Shown here one piece after another: positions 50,201 through 59,243 of a stretch of 64,000 nt of DNA (within the stretch, counting starts at the first letter, position 1; every line of letters begins with the position of its first letter). The stretch lies in the NCBI GenBank assembly GCA_934573735.1, contig CAKTMC010000009.1:25574-89573 (forward strand), read 5' to 3'. The notes below the pieces were generated by a model. The model did no database searches, was not told the DNA's origin, and saw only the letters and a program-made list of their open reading frames with translations. The translations under genes were made by a program, and so were the position numbers. This stretch comes from an uncultured Oscillospiraceae bacterium. Lineage in GTDB: Bacteria; Bacillota; Clostridia; Oscillospirales; Oscillospiraceae.

Positions 50201-51511
50201 ATGCATGATATAAACATAAATAAACGGCTTATAGACTTCATCGACGCAAGCCCCAGCGCCTACCACGCGGTAGAAAACGTCCGGCGTGAGCTGGAGGCGG
50301 CAGGCTATACGGAGCTTTTTGAGGGTGACGACTGGAGCGCTCTTGCAGTGCCCGGGAAATACTATGTGCGCCGCAACGGCTCGTCGATAATTGCGCTGCG
50401 CCTGCCGAAGAGAGATTTTCGCGGCTATATGATAATGGCGGCGCACAGCGACTCCCCGTCCTTTAAGATAAAGTGGAACGCCGAGGTGAAGGCCGCCGGG
50501 ATGTACAGCTTGCTCAATGTTGAGAAATACGGCGGTATGCTGTGCTCGACATGGCTTGACAGACCGCTTTCCGTCGCGGGGCGCGCGATAGTCGCCGAGG
50601 ACGGACGCATGACGGCAAGGCTTGTGGATATAGACCGCGAGCTTGCGCTCATCCCGAACGTCGCCATTCACATGGACAGAAGCGCAAACGAGGGCAAGAG
50701 CTATAACGCAAATGTCGATATGCTTCCGCTCATCGGCGGCGCGGAGCTTAAAAAGGGCTTTAAGAGCCTTATAGCGGAAAGCCTCAACGTCGCGGAGGAC
50801 GCGCTGCTTGCGGGTGACCTCATGCTCTATCCGCGTGCAAGGGGCTGCATCTGGGGCGCGGAGGAGGAATATCTCTCCTCGGCGCGGCTGGACGATTTGC
50901 AGTGTGTCTACGGCTGCCTTGAGGGGCTTCTGGCGGCGGAGGACAGCGAGAGCGCCGCAGTGCTCAGCGTCTTTGACAATGAGGAGGTCGGCAGCGGCAC
51001 AAAGCAGGGGGCGGATTCGAGCTTCCTTGAGGATGTGCTCTATCGCGCCGCCGCCGCACTCGGCAGGAGCGAGGCGCAGTACCGTGCCCTGCTTTCAAAC
51101 AGCTTCATGGTCTCTGCCGACAACGCCCACGCCGTACACCCGAACCATCCCGAGTACGCCGACCGCAACGACCGCCCCGAGATGAACAAGGGCATCGTCA
51201 TAAAGCATAACGCAAACCAGCGCTACACGACCGACGCCGTCTCCGCAGCCGCCTTTGAGAGCGTATGCCGCAGAGCGGGAGTCCCGGTGCAGAGCTTCAC
51301 AAACAGGGGAGATATCGCCGGCGGCTCCACGCTCGGCCATATCAGCACCGCGCACGTCTCGGTAAACTCCGTAGATATCGGGCTTGCACAGCTTGCCATG
51401 CACTCGGCCTATGAGACGGCGGGCGCAAGGGATACGGAGTATCTTGCCGCCGCAGCGCGTGAATTCTTCGGCAGCAGCTTCACCCAGCGCGGCGAGGTCA
51501 CGGAGATATAA
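50201..51511 (+). CDS. M18 family aminopeptidase
   Basis: 436-aa dizinc aminopeptidase that removes N-terminal residues, preferring acidic ones in related enzymes. Zinc and catalytic regions: AAHSDSPSFKIK (near residue 85), FDNEEVGSGTKQGADS (about 262-277) and the DNAHAVHPNHPEYAD region (about 307-321), with the final His in GGSTLGHISTAH. The ATG at 50201 is chosen for AAGGAG 7 bases upstream and because it aligns with the family N-terminus (LIDFIDASPSAYHAVENV). The frame extends to 50108 without support. Confidence 0.92.
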   Translation: MHDININKRLIDFIDASPSAYHAVENVRRELEAAGYTELFEGDDWSALAVPGKYYVRRNGSSIIALRLPKRDFRGYMIMAAHSDSPSFKIKWNAEVKAAGMYSLLNVEKYGGMLCSTWLDRPLSVAGRAIVAEDGRMTARLVDIDRELALIPNVAIHMDRSANEGKSYNANVDMLPLIGGAELKKGFKSLIAESLNVAEDALLAGDLMLYPRARGCIWGAEEEYLSSARLDDLQCVYGCLEGLLAAEDSESAAVLSVFDNEEVGSGTKQGADSSFLEDVLYRAAAALGRSEAQYRALLSNSFMVSADNAHAVHPNHPEYADRNDRPEMNKGIVIKHNANQRYTTDAVSAAAFESVCRRAGVPVQSFTNRGDIAGGSTLGHISTAHVSVNSVDIGLAQLAMHSAYETAGARDTEYLAAAAREFFGSSFTQRGEVTEI

Positions 51512-51540
51512 AGTAAAACTCAGAAATCAGGTATTAAAGC

Positions 51541-52821
51541 ATGAGAAATAAATTCAGCCGTCTGCTGGCGCTGCTGCTTTGCGCGGCTATACTTTGCGCG
51601 CTGCCCTGCGCCGCCTTTGCCGATGAGGGGGAGGGCGGAGAGATACCCGTGGAGCCGCCGGTTGAGCCTGCAGAGTCCACGCCGGAGGCAACGCCGCAGC
51701 CGGAGACCTCTCCCGAGCCGACGGAGGCGCCCGGTCAGGGCGGGGACTATTCGGCGCCGGCTGCCGGGAGCGGCGAGGCGGTCATCTGCGCAGAGACCGT
51801 TGAGGACGGCGTACTCGATTCGGACGAGCTGAAAAAGCTTGTCGAGGATTTTCTGGACGCGCGCGGCATCCCGCATGACCGCTTCCGTCTCGGCTACACC
51901 TATACCGGTACGGGCGAGACCTGGTACTATAACGGCGACGAGTGGAGCTACAGCGCAAGCGTGTATAAGCTGCCGCTTATGATGATGCTGGCGCAGAAGG
52001 TCGCGCACGGCGAGCTAAAGCAGGACGATAAGGTATGCGGCGTCGATTTGAGCTATGCCGAGCAGGTCGTGCTGACCTACTCGAATAACGATTACGCCCA
52101 CGTCATGATAAACTATTTTGACTCCGAGCTTGACTATCGCACGCAGCAGGTCGCAATGTCCGACGTGCCGGTCGAGGATATACCGAAGCTCTATTTCGTC
52201 AGCAGCCACTTTTCCCCGCGCTTTATAATAGGCGTGCTCCGCAATCTCTATGAAAATCCGGAGGAATTCCCGAACATCATCGAGTGCCTGAAGCCCGCCT
52301 GCGAGGGGATGTATCTCAGCCGCAGCCTCGGGAAAGAGTATGAGGTGGCGCAGAAGTACGGCGCGTATGAGGAGTATAATAACATCGCGGGCATTGTCTA
52401 TATGCCAAACCCGATTTTCATTGCGATAATGACCAAATGGGTGGGTAACGCCGAGGGAGTGATCTCCGATGCGGGCAGACTCCTTGCCGATTACACCCTG
52501 ACGCTTGACGAGCGTCTTGCCGAGCGGGAGGCCGCTGCAAAGGCGGAGGAGGAGCGCAGACTTCGTGAGGAGGAGGCGGAGCGCCTTCGCCTTGAGGAGC
52601 AGGCGAGAGCCGAGGCGGAGGAGAAGGCGGCGGCGGAGGCCGCGGCTGCAAGCCCCGTACCGGAGCAGGCGACGCACGACGAGTCCGCGATACTGCGAAA
52701 CCGCATTATCTGTGCTGCCGTGCTCGTGGTCGCCGCAGCGGCGGCGATTACGGCGGGTGTGCTGCACGGCAGGCGACGCAGACATCGCCGCGCCGCGCAC
52801 CGGGGCAGACATTCGGCTTGA
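51541..52821 (+). CDS. Serine-hydrolase (class A beta-lactamase/PBP-like) membrane protein
   Basis: 426 aa. Signal peptide (1-27), a Pro/Thr/Glu-rich stalk (about 35-66), and a beta-lactamase2-like domain (about 90-325) with SVYK (Ser140, Lys143) and SNN (181-183). The third motif reads KYG in the AQKYGAYEEYNNIAGIVY segment instead of KTG or KSG. A helical Glu/Ala/Arg-rich coiled coil (about 326-372) leads to a transmembrane helix (about 388-405) and an Arg/His-rich tail. The altered KTG motif makes beta-lactam hydrolysis uncertain; it may be a wall-linked esterase, peptidase or inactive binder. Confidence 0.78.
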   Translation: MRNKFSRLLALLLCAAILCALPCAAFADEGEGGEIPVEPPVEPAESTPEATPQPETSPEPTEAPGQGGDYSAPAAGSGEAVICAETVEDGVLDSDELKKLVEDFLDARGIPHDRFRLGYTYTGTGETWYYNGDEWSYSASVYKLPLMMMLAQKVAHGELKQDDKVCGVDLSYAEQVVLTYSNNDYAHVMINYFDSELDYRTQQVAMSDVPVEDIPKLYFVSSHFSPRFIIGVLRNLYENPEEFPNIIECLKPACEGMYLSRSLGKEYEVAQKYGAYEEYNNIAGIVYMPNPIFIAIMTKWVGNAEGVISDAGRLLADYTLTLDERLAEREAAAKAEEERRLREEEAERLRLEEQARAEAEEKAAAEAAAASPVPEQATHDESAILRNRIICAAVLVVAAAAAITAGVLHGRRRRHRRAAHRGRHSA

Positions 52822-52837
52822 TTTAAGAATATTTTTC

Positions 52838-52866
52838 TTGCCAGAGAGAGCTTTTTCCGCTATATT
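52838..52866 (+). promoter_or_regulatory. SigA-type promoter of the small solute-binding protein gene
   Basis: TTGCCA (52838-52843), 17-base spacer, TATATT (52861-52866), about 30 bases before the start codon. Confidence 0.55.
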
Positions 52867-52897
52867 TTAATTATAAAGATAATAAACGGTGATGTTG

Positions 52898-53698
52898 ATG
52901 AAGAAAATCATATGCGCGCTGCTGCTTATAGCCATGGCGCTCGGTCTCTGCGCCTGCGGGAGCGGCGGCTACGGAGTGCGGACGATAGAGGTGCTGGTCG
53001 AGCAGGAGTATTCCCTTGCCTTCCGCAATGACGACAGCACCTATGACTATGTGACCGCCGCCATTGAGACGCTCAATGCCGAGGGCACGGTCGGAGATTT
53101 GACGGGCAAGTGGCTGGGCGACAATATAATAAGCTTCAAAAAGGACGCAAAGGCGCTTGAAAAGGTGGGTATGCCCGAGCCGAGGACCTTCATAATCGGC
53201 GTGGACATAAACTCCTTCCCGATGTCGTATTCCGTGGACGGGAACTACTGGGGCTTTGACGTGCAGCTTGCCATGGCTGTGTGCGAGAGACTGGGCTGGA
53301 CGCTGCAAATCCAGCCGATAGAGAAGGAAAACGTCTATATCGAGCTTGCCTCGGGCAATATCGACTGCGCCTGGGGCGGCATCGCGCTTGACGAGAAGGA
53401 GATAGAGGCCAAGAAGTACCGGCAGTACGGTCCCTATGTCAAAAACGATATCGTCATCGCGGGGCGCAGCGGCTCAAGCGTCTGGAACAGACTCAAGCTC
53501 GGCGGGCGCACCATGGCGATGTGCTCCACCGAGGAGGCAATGTCCGCGCTGGAGACGGATCCCAAGCTTGCAAAGCGTCTGGGGCAGATAATCCGTCTCG
53601 CGGGCGGCACTCTGGAATGCTTTGAGTATCTGTATTCCGGCAAGTGCGACGTTGTCCTGACCGACAGCACGGCGCTGTATTATTATAACTGTCACTGA
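52898..53698 (+). CDS. Family-3 type solute-binding lipoprotein with rearranged (possibly circularly permuted) order
   Basis: 266 aa with lipobox LCAC (about residue 19). The segment after the signal (EQEYSLAFRNDDSTYDYVTAAIETL, then GTVGDLTGKWLG, about 33-73) reads like the usual C-terminal end of amino-acid binding proteins (SBP_bac_3). The normal first part (TFIIGVDINSFPMSY...GFDVQLAMAVCERLGW) follows only at about 90-125, and the protein stops at DVVLTDSTALYYYNCH, where a normal family member would go on to the C-terminal segment. All parts of one domain are present but in cyclically shifted order. No permease or ATPase genes are adjacent. The ATG at 52898 is chosen; ATG/GTG codons at 52889-52892 are possible alternatives. 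Confidence 0.75.
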   Translation: MKKIICALLLIAMALGLCACGSGGYGVRTIEVLVEQEYSLAFRNDDSTYDYVTAAIETLNAEGTVGDLTGKWLGDNIISFKKDAKALEKVGMPEPRTFIIGVDINSFPMSYSVDGNYWGFDVQLAMAVCERLGWTLQIQPIEKENVYIELASGNIDCAWGGIALDEKEIEAKKYRQYGPYVKNDIVIAGRSGSSVWNRLKLGGRTMAMCSTEEAMSALETDPKLAKRLGQIIRLAGGTLECFEYLYSGKCDVVLTDSTALYYYNCH

Positions 53699-53760
53699 TT
53701 CACTGCAAAGCAACGGCTTTGCAGTGAGAAAGCTTCGCTCCGACTCGCGCATTTTTGACC
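53699..53760 (+). other. Hairpin after the solute-binding protein gene
   Basis: CACTGCAAAG...CTTTGCAGTG inverted repeat (about 53701-53728) with no T run; probably an RNA-stabilising hairpin. Confidence 0.5.
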
Positions 53761-53889
53761 GCTGGCGGCCAAAAATACACTCTCTCCGCGCAAAGTGTTT
53801 TTCGTGACGTACATGCCGCCGCGAAAAACGGATTTGAATTTATTTTTTCGCTGCGGCGAAAAAGCTCTGCGAGGCTTAGCAAACATCTT

Positions 53890-53914
53890 ATCGGGCGGAT
53901 TCCGCCCGATTTTT
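53890..53914 (+). terminator. Rho-independent terminator
   Basis: Stem ATCGGGCGG (53890-53898) with CCGCCCGAT (53902-53910), ATT loop and T run. It is the likely end of the small solute-binding protein transcript. Confidence 0.75.
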
Positions 53915-54164
53915 CCTTGCCCCTGCTATGACTGATGACATGGTTGGTATCATACTTCGTTATTAGTCCGTGACCTTGCTGAGCAACCGTCTATCACTGT
54001 ATCTCTCAGTTTTTTTGTTTTGGTATTGCTATTTTTGGAAGGAGAGCGTATACTCTCCATAGAGATGTCACTAAGGAATTTAGACTTTGGGTTCTGCCCA
54101 ACTGAGCTAACAATGTCCTTGGTGACATCTTCTGTTTTTGGCTTTATACATATAAGGGAAGGCT

Positions 54165-54880
54165 ATGATTTGACTCCCTTTAGGGGGAGCCGGCGCGCAA
54201 GCACCTGATGGGTGGTCAGTGATAAGTGGTCGGTGGATAGGAAAGAATGGTCGGTAGTGCGTTCTGTCTTTTCCGGTCTGCTCCGTGTCCGAGTCCGGAG
54301 ACCCCTTTCCCCAGTGTGCGCACTGGGGACTTCCCCTAAGAGGGGCAGCGCTTCGCGGGGCGAGCTTGGCTCCCCTGAAAGGGGAGCTGTCACCGCAGGT
54401 GACTGAGGGGTTTACCGTCTCTCCTTGCGGCGGTGCATAGTCATAGCGCGGCGTAAGGAGAACGGATTCCCACGTCGGGCTTCGCCCTCCTGCGACGGCG
54501 GCTTTGCCGCCTAGTCCCTTTAGGGGGAATGACGGAGGTGGGGTGAGCGGGTTGCGCCGATTTCTGCATGGTTCATTGCGGAAGAAGTATAAATCAGCGC
54601 GGCGGGGTGAGTCTACGCCCTTGACGCCCCTCTTAGGGGAGCTGTCGAGCGATAGCGAGACTGAGGGGTCGCCGGGGCTGTGGAGGTGCCGGTGGGGAAA
54701 AGAACGGTCGGGGGTGGGCGCTGTCTTTTCCGGTCTGCACCGTGTTTGAGTCCGGAGACCCCTTTCCCCAGTGTGCGCACTGGAGACTTCCCCTAAGAGG
54801 GGCAGCGCTTCGCGGCAAGGATTTGCCCTTGACGCCCCTCTTAGGGACAGCTTTGCTGCGGGCGGGGTTTATCTTTGAAA
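54165..54880. repeat. Long intergenic cluster of palindromic repeats with an intact 178-bp element
   Basis: This part of a 1285-base gene-free gap is almost entirely repeats. The intact element at 54626-54803 starts GCCCCTCTTAGGGGA and ends TCCCCTAAGAGGGGC, and matches 17251-17427 in length and content. A hybrid copy (54172-54346) keeps the same right end but begins with CTCCCTTTAGGGGGAGC. A left-end type fragment (GGCTCCCCTGAAAGGGGAGCTGTCACC) is at about 54369-54395, and CCTTTAGGGGGAATGACGG at about 54518. 53915-54164 is AT-richer and shows no gene. Confidence 0.8.
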
Positions 54881-54897
54881 ATGCAGAGTTTTTCCTG

Positions 54898-54926
54898 TTG
54901 ACCGATTGTGATAAAAGTGATAAAAT
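54898..54926 (+). promoter_or_regulatory. SigA-type promoter of the methyltransferase gene
   Basis: TTGACC (54898-54903), 17-base spacer, TAAAAT (54921-54926), 58 bases before the start. Confidence 0.65.
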
Positions 54927-54983
54927 ACTATGTCTTATAATGGGTTAATTGCGTAAAGATAAGAAATAAACGGGAGAAACGGT

Positions 54984-55844
54984 ATGTGGCTTTCTGATAA
55001 ATGGCAGGATTTTGAGCTGCTCGACTGCTCCAAGGGCGAGAAGCTGGAGCGTTGGGGCAAATATTATCTTGTGCGCCCCGATCCGCAGGCGATATGGGAC
55101 ACTCCGCGCCGCAACAAGCACTGGAACGACCGCGACGCGCGCTACCGCCGCAGTGAGACCGGCGGCGGAAGCTGGGACAAGGGCGGCTTGCCCGCAAACT
55201 GGCGCATAAACTACGGAGAGCTTACCTTTAACGTCAAGCCCATGAACTTCAAGCACACCGGACTGTTCCCGGAGCAGGCGGCAAACTGGGACTGGGCGAT
55301 GGCGAAAATCCGCGCCGCCGGCCGACCGATAAGCGTTCTCAACCTGTTCGGCTACACCGGGGCTGCGACTGTCGCCTGTGCAAAGGCAGGGGCGCAGGTC
55401 TGCCATGTGGACGCGGCAAAGGGCATGGTCGCATGGGGCAAGGAAAACGCCGCCGCCTCCGGGCTGAGCGATGCGCCCATCCGCTGGATAGTTGACGACT
55501 GCGGGAAATTCATCGAGCGCGAGATACGCCGCGGCCACCGCTACGATGCGATAATCATGGATCCGCCGTCCTACGGGCGCGGCCCCGGCGGCGAAGTGTG
55601 GAAGCTGGAACAGAACCTCTGGCCGTTCGTGTCGCTCTGCGCGGGTGTGCTGAGTGACGATCCGCTGTTCGTCATCATAAATTCCTACACGACGGGTCTT
55701 TCCGCTTCTGTCCTAAGCTACGTCACCGAAAGTATTTTTACAAAGAAATTCGGCGGACGCTCGGACAGTCAGGAGCTTGGGCTGCCGGTAACGGACAGCG
55801 GGCTCTATCTTCCCTGCGGCGCGACCTGCCGCTGGGAGAGATAA
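54984..55844 (+). CDS. Class I SAM-dependent methyltransferase (RlmI/YxjB-like)
   Basis: 286 aa. SAM-binding motif NLFGYTGAATVACAKAG (about 114-130), acidic residue in CHVDAAKG (about 138), and the catalytic MDPPSYGRGP (about 192-201), which contains the base-methylating DPPSY motif. This pattern is that of 23S rRNA (RlmI-type) and related base methyltransferases. The N-terminus is short, without a PUA domain, so it is a shorter relative and the exact target base cannot be told. It is followed 42 bases later by ecfA1, probably separately regulated. Confidence 0.85.
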   Translation: MWLSDKWQDFELLDCSKGEKLERWGKYYLVRPDPQAIWDTPRRNKHWNDRDARYRRSETGGGSWDKGGLPANWRINYGELTFNVKPMNFKHTGLFPEQAANWDWAMAKIRAAGRPISVLNLFGYTGAATVACAKAGAQVCHVDAAKGMVAWGKENAAASGLSDAPIRWIVDDCGKFIEREIRRGHRYDAIIMDPPSYGRGPGGEVWKLEQNLWPFVSLCAGVLSDDPLFVIINSYTTGLSASVLSYVTESIFTKKFGGRSDSQELGLPVTDSGLYLPCGATCRWER

Positions 55845-55886
55845 ATAATCTGCATTAACACTCTCATTTCGGAGAATATTTATTAT

Positions 55887-56732
55887 ATGAACATAATAAG
55901 CTTCAAAAATGTGCACTACACCTACCCCGGCGACGACAGCGAGAGCCTTTGCGGGCTTAATCTGGACATTGCCGAGGGGAGCTTTGTCGCCGTGCTGGGG
56001 CATAACGGCTCCGGCAAGTCTACGCTTGCAAAGCATATGAATGCAATACTTGTCCCCGACGAGGGACAGGTTCTCATAAACGGCATCGACACCGCCGACG
56101 AGGAGCGCCTTATCGACGTGCGCCGCAATGTCGGCATGGTGTTCCAAAACCCCGATAACCAGATAGTCGCAAACGTCGTTGAGGACGACGTGGCCTTTGC
56201 GCCGGAAAACTTAGGCGTAGCGCCCGAGGAGATAAGAAAGCGCGTAGACGAGGCGCTGCGGCAGGTCGAGATGTATGACTTCCGCCTGCACGCGCCGCAC
56301 CTTCTGTCCGGCGGTCAGAAGCAGCGTGTCGCCATAGCGGGAGTTATCGCAATGCAGCCGCGCATTATCGTCCTTGACGAGCCGACGGCGATGCTTGACC
56401 CGCAGGGACGTGCGGAGGTCATAAGCACCATCACAAGGCTCTGCCGCGAGAAGGGCATGACCGTTGTGCTAATAACCCACCACATGGACGAGTGTATCGG
56501 GGCCGACCGCCTTGTCGTCATGTCAAACGGCAGCATGATAGCCGACGGCACACCGCTTGAGGTGTTCTCCAATGTCGAGCTAATGGAGCGTGAGGGACTG
56601 TCCGTGCCGGTGACGATGCGCCTTATTCACGAGCTGCGCGCCGCCGGCTGGACGCTTCCGGAGGACGAGCTGTGCGTGGACGACTGTGCCGATGAGCTTG
56701 CAGATTTCATAAAGAGGAAAGAAAATGGCTGA
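55887..56732 (+). CDS. ecfA1: Energy-coupling factor transporter ATPase EcfA1
   Basis: 281-aa ATPase of the general ECF module that powers vitamin and metal uptake with different S components. Walker A GHNGSGKS (about 36-43), Q-loop region, signature LSGGQKQR (about 139-146), Walker B with IVLDEPTAMLD (about 159-169). The last 8 bases overlap ecfA2 (56725). First gene of ecfA1-ecfA2-ecfT-truA, the standard Firmicutes order. CGGAGAAT precedes the ATG. Confidence 0.95.
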   Translation: MNIISFKNVHYTYPGDDSESLCGLNLDIAEGSFVAVLGHNGSGKSTLAKHMNAILVPDEGQVLINGIDTADEERLIDVRRNVGMVFQNPDNQIVANVVEDDVAFAPENLGVAPEEIRKRVDEALRQVEMYDFRLHAPHLLSGGQKQRVAIAGVIAMQPRIIVLDEPTAMLDPQGRAEVISTITRLCREKGMTVVLITHHMDECIGADRLVVMSNGSMIADGTPLEVFSNVELMEREGLSVPVTMRLIHELRAAGWTLPEDELCVDDCADELADFIKRKENG

Positions 56733-57585
56733 TATTACCGTGGAGAGCCTGAGCCATGTTTACAGCGCGGGCACTCCGTTTCAGAGAGTCGCGATCGACG
56801 ATATAAATATAAGCATACCGCATGGGCAGTTTGTCGGCGTGATAGGTCACACCGGCAGCGGCAAATCTACCTTTACCCAGCATCTGAACGCCCTGCTTCA
56901 GCCGACAACGGGCAGAGTGCTCGTCGGCGGGCAGGACATAAACGCCGATAAAATCAGCCGCCGCAACGTCAAGTGGCAGGTGGGGCTTGTGTTCCAGTAC
57001 CCGGAGCACCAGCTCTTTGAGGAGACGGTGTATAAGGATATCGCCTTCGGCCCGCGCAATATGAAGCTCAGCGAGAGCGAGGTGGACGAGCGCGTCCGCG
57101 AGGCGGCGGAGTTTGTCGGCGTGGACGAGAAGCTTTTTGAGGACTCCCCTCTGGAGCTCTCCGGCGGACAGAAGCGCCGCGTCGCCATTGCGGGAGTTAT
57201 CGCAATGCGTCCGGGCGTACTGATACTCGACGAGCCGACCGCAGGGCTTGACCCCGCAGGCTGCCGCCAGATAATGGATAATATATGCTCCTACCGTGAG
57301 CGCACCGGCTCGACAGTCATCGTCGTGAGCCACAGCATGGACGACGTTGCGCGCCTGACCGAGCGGCTTATCGTCTTTGACCACGGGCATATCGTCATGG
57401 ACGGAACGCCCGCCGAGGTCTTTTCTCAGCCGGAAAAGCTCTGCGGCATCGGGCTTGCCGTCCCGCAGGCTACGGGCATCGCCATGGCGCTCAAGGCGCG
57501 CGGCGTAGAGCTTCCGGAGTCGATATACACCTATGAGCAGCTCAAGTCCGCGCTGCTCGGCATGAAGGGGGTGGGCGCATGCTGA
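56725..57585 (+). CDS. ecfA2: Energy-coupling factor transporter ATPase EcfA2
   Basis: 286-aa second ATPase of the ECF module; heterodimer with EcfA1. Walker A GHTGSGKS, signature LSGGQKRR, Walker B ILDEPTAGLD. The N-terminus ITVESLSHVYSAGTPFQRVAIDDIN is typical of EcfA2 (longer loop before Walker A). Overlaps ecfA1 by 8 bases and ecfT by 7 bases, so it is tightly coupled. Confidence 0.95.
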   Translation: MADITVESLSHVYSAGTPFQRVAIDDINISIPHGQFVGVIGHTGSGKSTFTQHLNALLQPTTGRVLVGGQDINADKISRRNVKWQVGLVFQYPEHQLFEETVYKDIAFGPRNMKLSESEVDERVREAAEFVGVDEKLFEDSPLELSGGQKRRVAIAGVIAMRPGVLILDEPTAGLDPAGCRQIMDNICSYRERTGSTVIVVSHSMDDVARLTERLIVFDHGHIVMDGTPAEVFSQPEKLCGIGLAVPQATGIAMALKARGVELPESIYTYEQLKSALLGMKGVGAC

Positions 57586-58376
57586 AGGATATCACCCTCG
57601 GTCAGTATTTCCCCGGAGATACGATAGTTCACCGGCTTGACGCGCGCAGCAAGCTCATTCTCGTGGTGCTTTATATAGTCGCGCTGTTTCAGGCGGAGGG
57701 CTGGATATCTTACGCTGCGGTGGTTTTAGCGACATTTTGCTGCATGGCGCTGTCAAAAATCAAGCCCAAGACGATATTCAAGGGCCTCAAGCCCATGATA
57801 TTCATTATCGTTCTCACCGCGGCGCTCAATATCTTCTATACGCAGGGCACGCCCATTATCCCCGGCTGGATAATCACCTGGGAGGGCATAGCGCGCTCGG
57901 TAAAAATGATACTGCGCATTATCCTGCTCATCACGGGGACCTTTCTTTTGACCTACACCACAAGCCCCATAGCCCTGACCGACGGGCTTGAGCTTTTGAT
58001 GAACCCGCTGAAGAAAATCAGAGTTCCGGTGCACGAGATGACGATGATGATGAGCATGGCGCTCAGATTTATCCCGACGCTCATCGAGGAGACGGATAAA
58101 ATCATGTCGGCGCAGAAGGCGCGCGGCGCGGATTTTGAGACGGGCAGCCTTGTGCAGCGCGCAAAGGCGCTGCTGCCGGTGCTCGTGCCGCTGTTCGTGT
58201 CGGCGTTCCGGCGCGCGGACGAGCTTGCCGTTGCGATGGAGAGCCGCTGCTACCACGGCGGCGAGGGGCGCACCAGCATGAAGCAGCCCAGGATGTATTT
58301 CCGTGACTGGATGGCGCTCACCGTGGGTGCAGCCTTCCTTGCGGGAATGATAATTATGAAAAAGTTTGGGATTTGA
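57579..58376 (+). CDS. ecfT: Energy-coupling factor transporter transmembrane protein EcfT
   Basis: 265-aa membrane subunit that links the ATPases to S components. Four or five helices (about 25-130 and 240-262) flank the coupling-helix region with the two A-R-G-type motifs: QKARGADFE (about 177-185) and SRCYHGGEGR (about 224-233). No S component gene is in the window, so this is a shared (group II) module. The start overlaps the ecfA2 end; truA follows 4 bases after the stop. Confidence 0.93.
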   Translation: MLKDITLGQYFPGDTIVHRLDARSKLILVVLYIVALFQAEGWISYAAVVLATFCCMALSKIKPKTIFKGLKPMIFIIVLTAALNIFYTQGTPIIPGWIITWEGIARSVKMILRIILLITGTFLLTYTTSPIALTDGLELLMNPLKKIRVPVHEMTMMMSMALRFIPTLIEETDKIMSAQKARGADFETGSLVQRAKALLPVLVPLFVSAFRRADELAVAMESRCYHGGEGRTSMKQPRMYFRDWMALTVGAAFLAGMIIMKKFGI

Positions 58377-58380
58377 GACT

Positions 58381-59151
58381 ATGAAAAACATTGCCCTGCG
58401 CCTGCGCTATGACGGCAGCCGCTATCATGGCTGGCAGGTGCAGAAAAACGCGCTGACCGTGGCGCAGACAATGGAGGAGGCGCTGTCGAAGGTCTGCGGC
58501 GAGAAAATCAAGCTCACCGGCTGCGGACGGACGGACGCGGGGGTTCATGCCCTGCGCTACTGTGCAAATTTCCGCAGCGACTGCACCGTACCGGTAGACA
58601 GGCTCCCGCTTGCCGTGAATGCGCGGCTTCCGGGGGATATCGCCGTGGTGGACGCGGTGGAGGTCGCGGAGGATTTTAACGCCATAGGCTCCTGCATAAA
58701 AAAAGAATATGTCTATAAAATACTCAATAGCCGCATACCCGACCCCTTTCTTGCCGAGCGCGTCTGCTTTTATCCGCAGAGGCTTGATATCTCGCTGATG
58801 CAGGCGGCGGCGCGCGCCTTTGAGGGAACGCATGATTTCAAGGCTGTGCGCAGCGAGGGCACGCAGACAAAGACCACCGTTCGCACCGTCCACTGGTGCC
58901 GCGCGGAGAGGGACGGAGATCTCATCACAGTTTCGATATGCGCAAACGGCTTTCTATATAATATGTGCCGCGCCATGGTCGGCACGATGGTCTACGCCTC
59001 ATACGGCAAGCTCATCCCGGAGGAGATACCGGAGCTGCTTGAAAAGCGTGACCGGCGGCTGACCGGCCCCACGATGCCGCCGCAGGGACTCTATCTCAAC
59101 CGGATATGGTACGAGGGTCCCGCCGGAGAAATGATGGAAAAACTTCCTTAA
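58381..59151 (+). CDS. truA: tRNA pseudouridine(38-40) synthase TruA
   Basis: 256-aa enzyme that makes pseudouridines 38-40 in the anticodon arm. Catalytic Asp52 is in the GRTDAGVHALR motif; the N-terminal RYDGSRYHGWQVQ motif and late FLYNMCRAMVGT are present. The ATG at 58381 is chosen over the TTG at 58366 for family N-terminus. The EcfA-EcfT-TruA order is standard in Firmicutes and links it transcriptionally with the transporter. Confidence 0.95.
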   Translation: MKNIALRLRYDGSRYHGWQVQKNALTVAQTMEEALSKVCGEKIKLTGCGRTDAGVHALRYCANFRSDCTVPVDRLPLAVNARLPGDIAVVDAVEVAEDFNAIGSCIKKEYVYKILNSRIPDPFLAERVCFYPQRLDISLMQAAARAFEGTHDFKAVRSEGTQTKTTVRTVHWCRAERDGDLITVSICANGFLYNMCRAMVGTMVYASYGKLIPEEIPELLEKRDRRLTGPTMPPQGLYLNRIWYEGPAGEMMEKLP

Positions 59152-59167
59152 GATTTATTTGCTATAT

Positions 59168-59196
59168 TTGTTCATAAACTTGTGTTACAATATAAT
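59168..59196 (+). promoter_or_regulatory. SigA promoter of cvpA
   Basis: TTGTTC (59168-59173), 17-base spacer, TATAAT (59191-59196), about 45 bases before the start codon. Confidence 0.7.
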
Positions 59197-59243
59197 TTGA
59201 AGTACCTGTTAGATATTACTTTCGGAAAAGGATGCTGATACAT

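Noticed and set aside
53699..53890. Continuation of the solute-binding protein by frameshift
   Set aside because: None of the three frames after the stop encodes the missing C-terminal segment; that segment is instead at the N-terminus.
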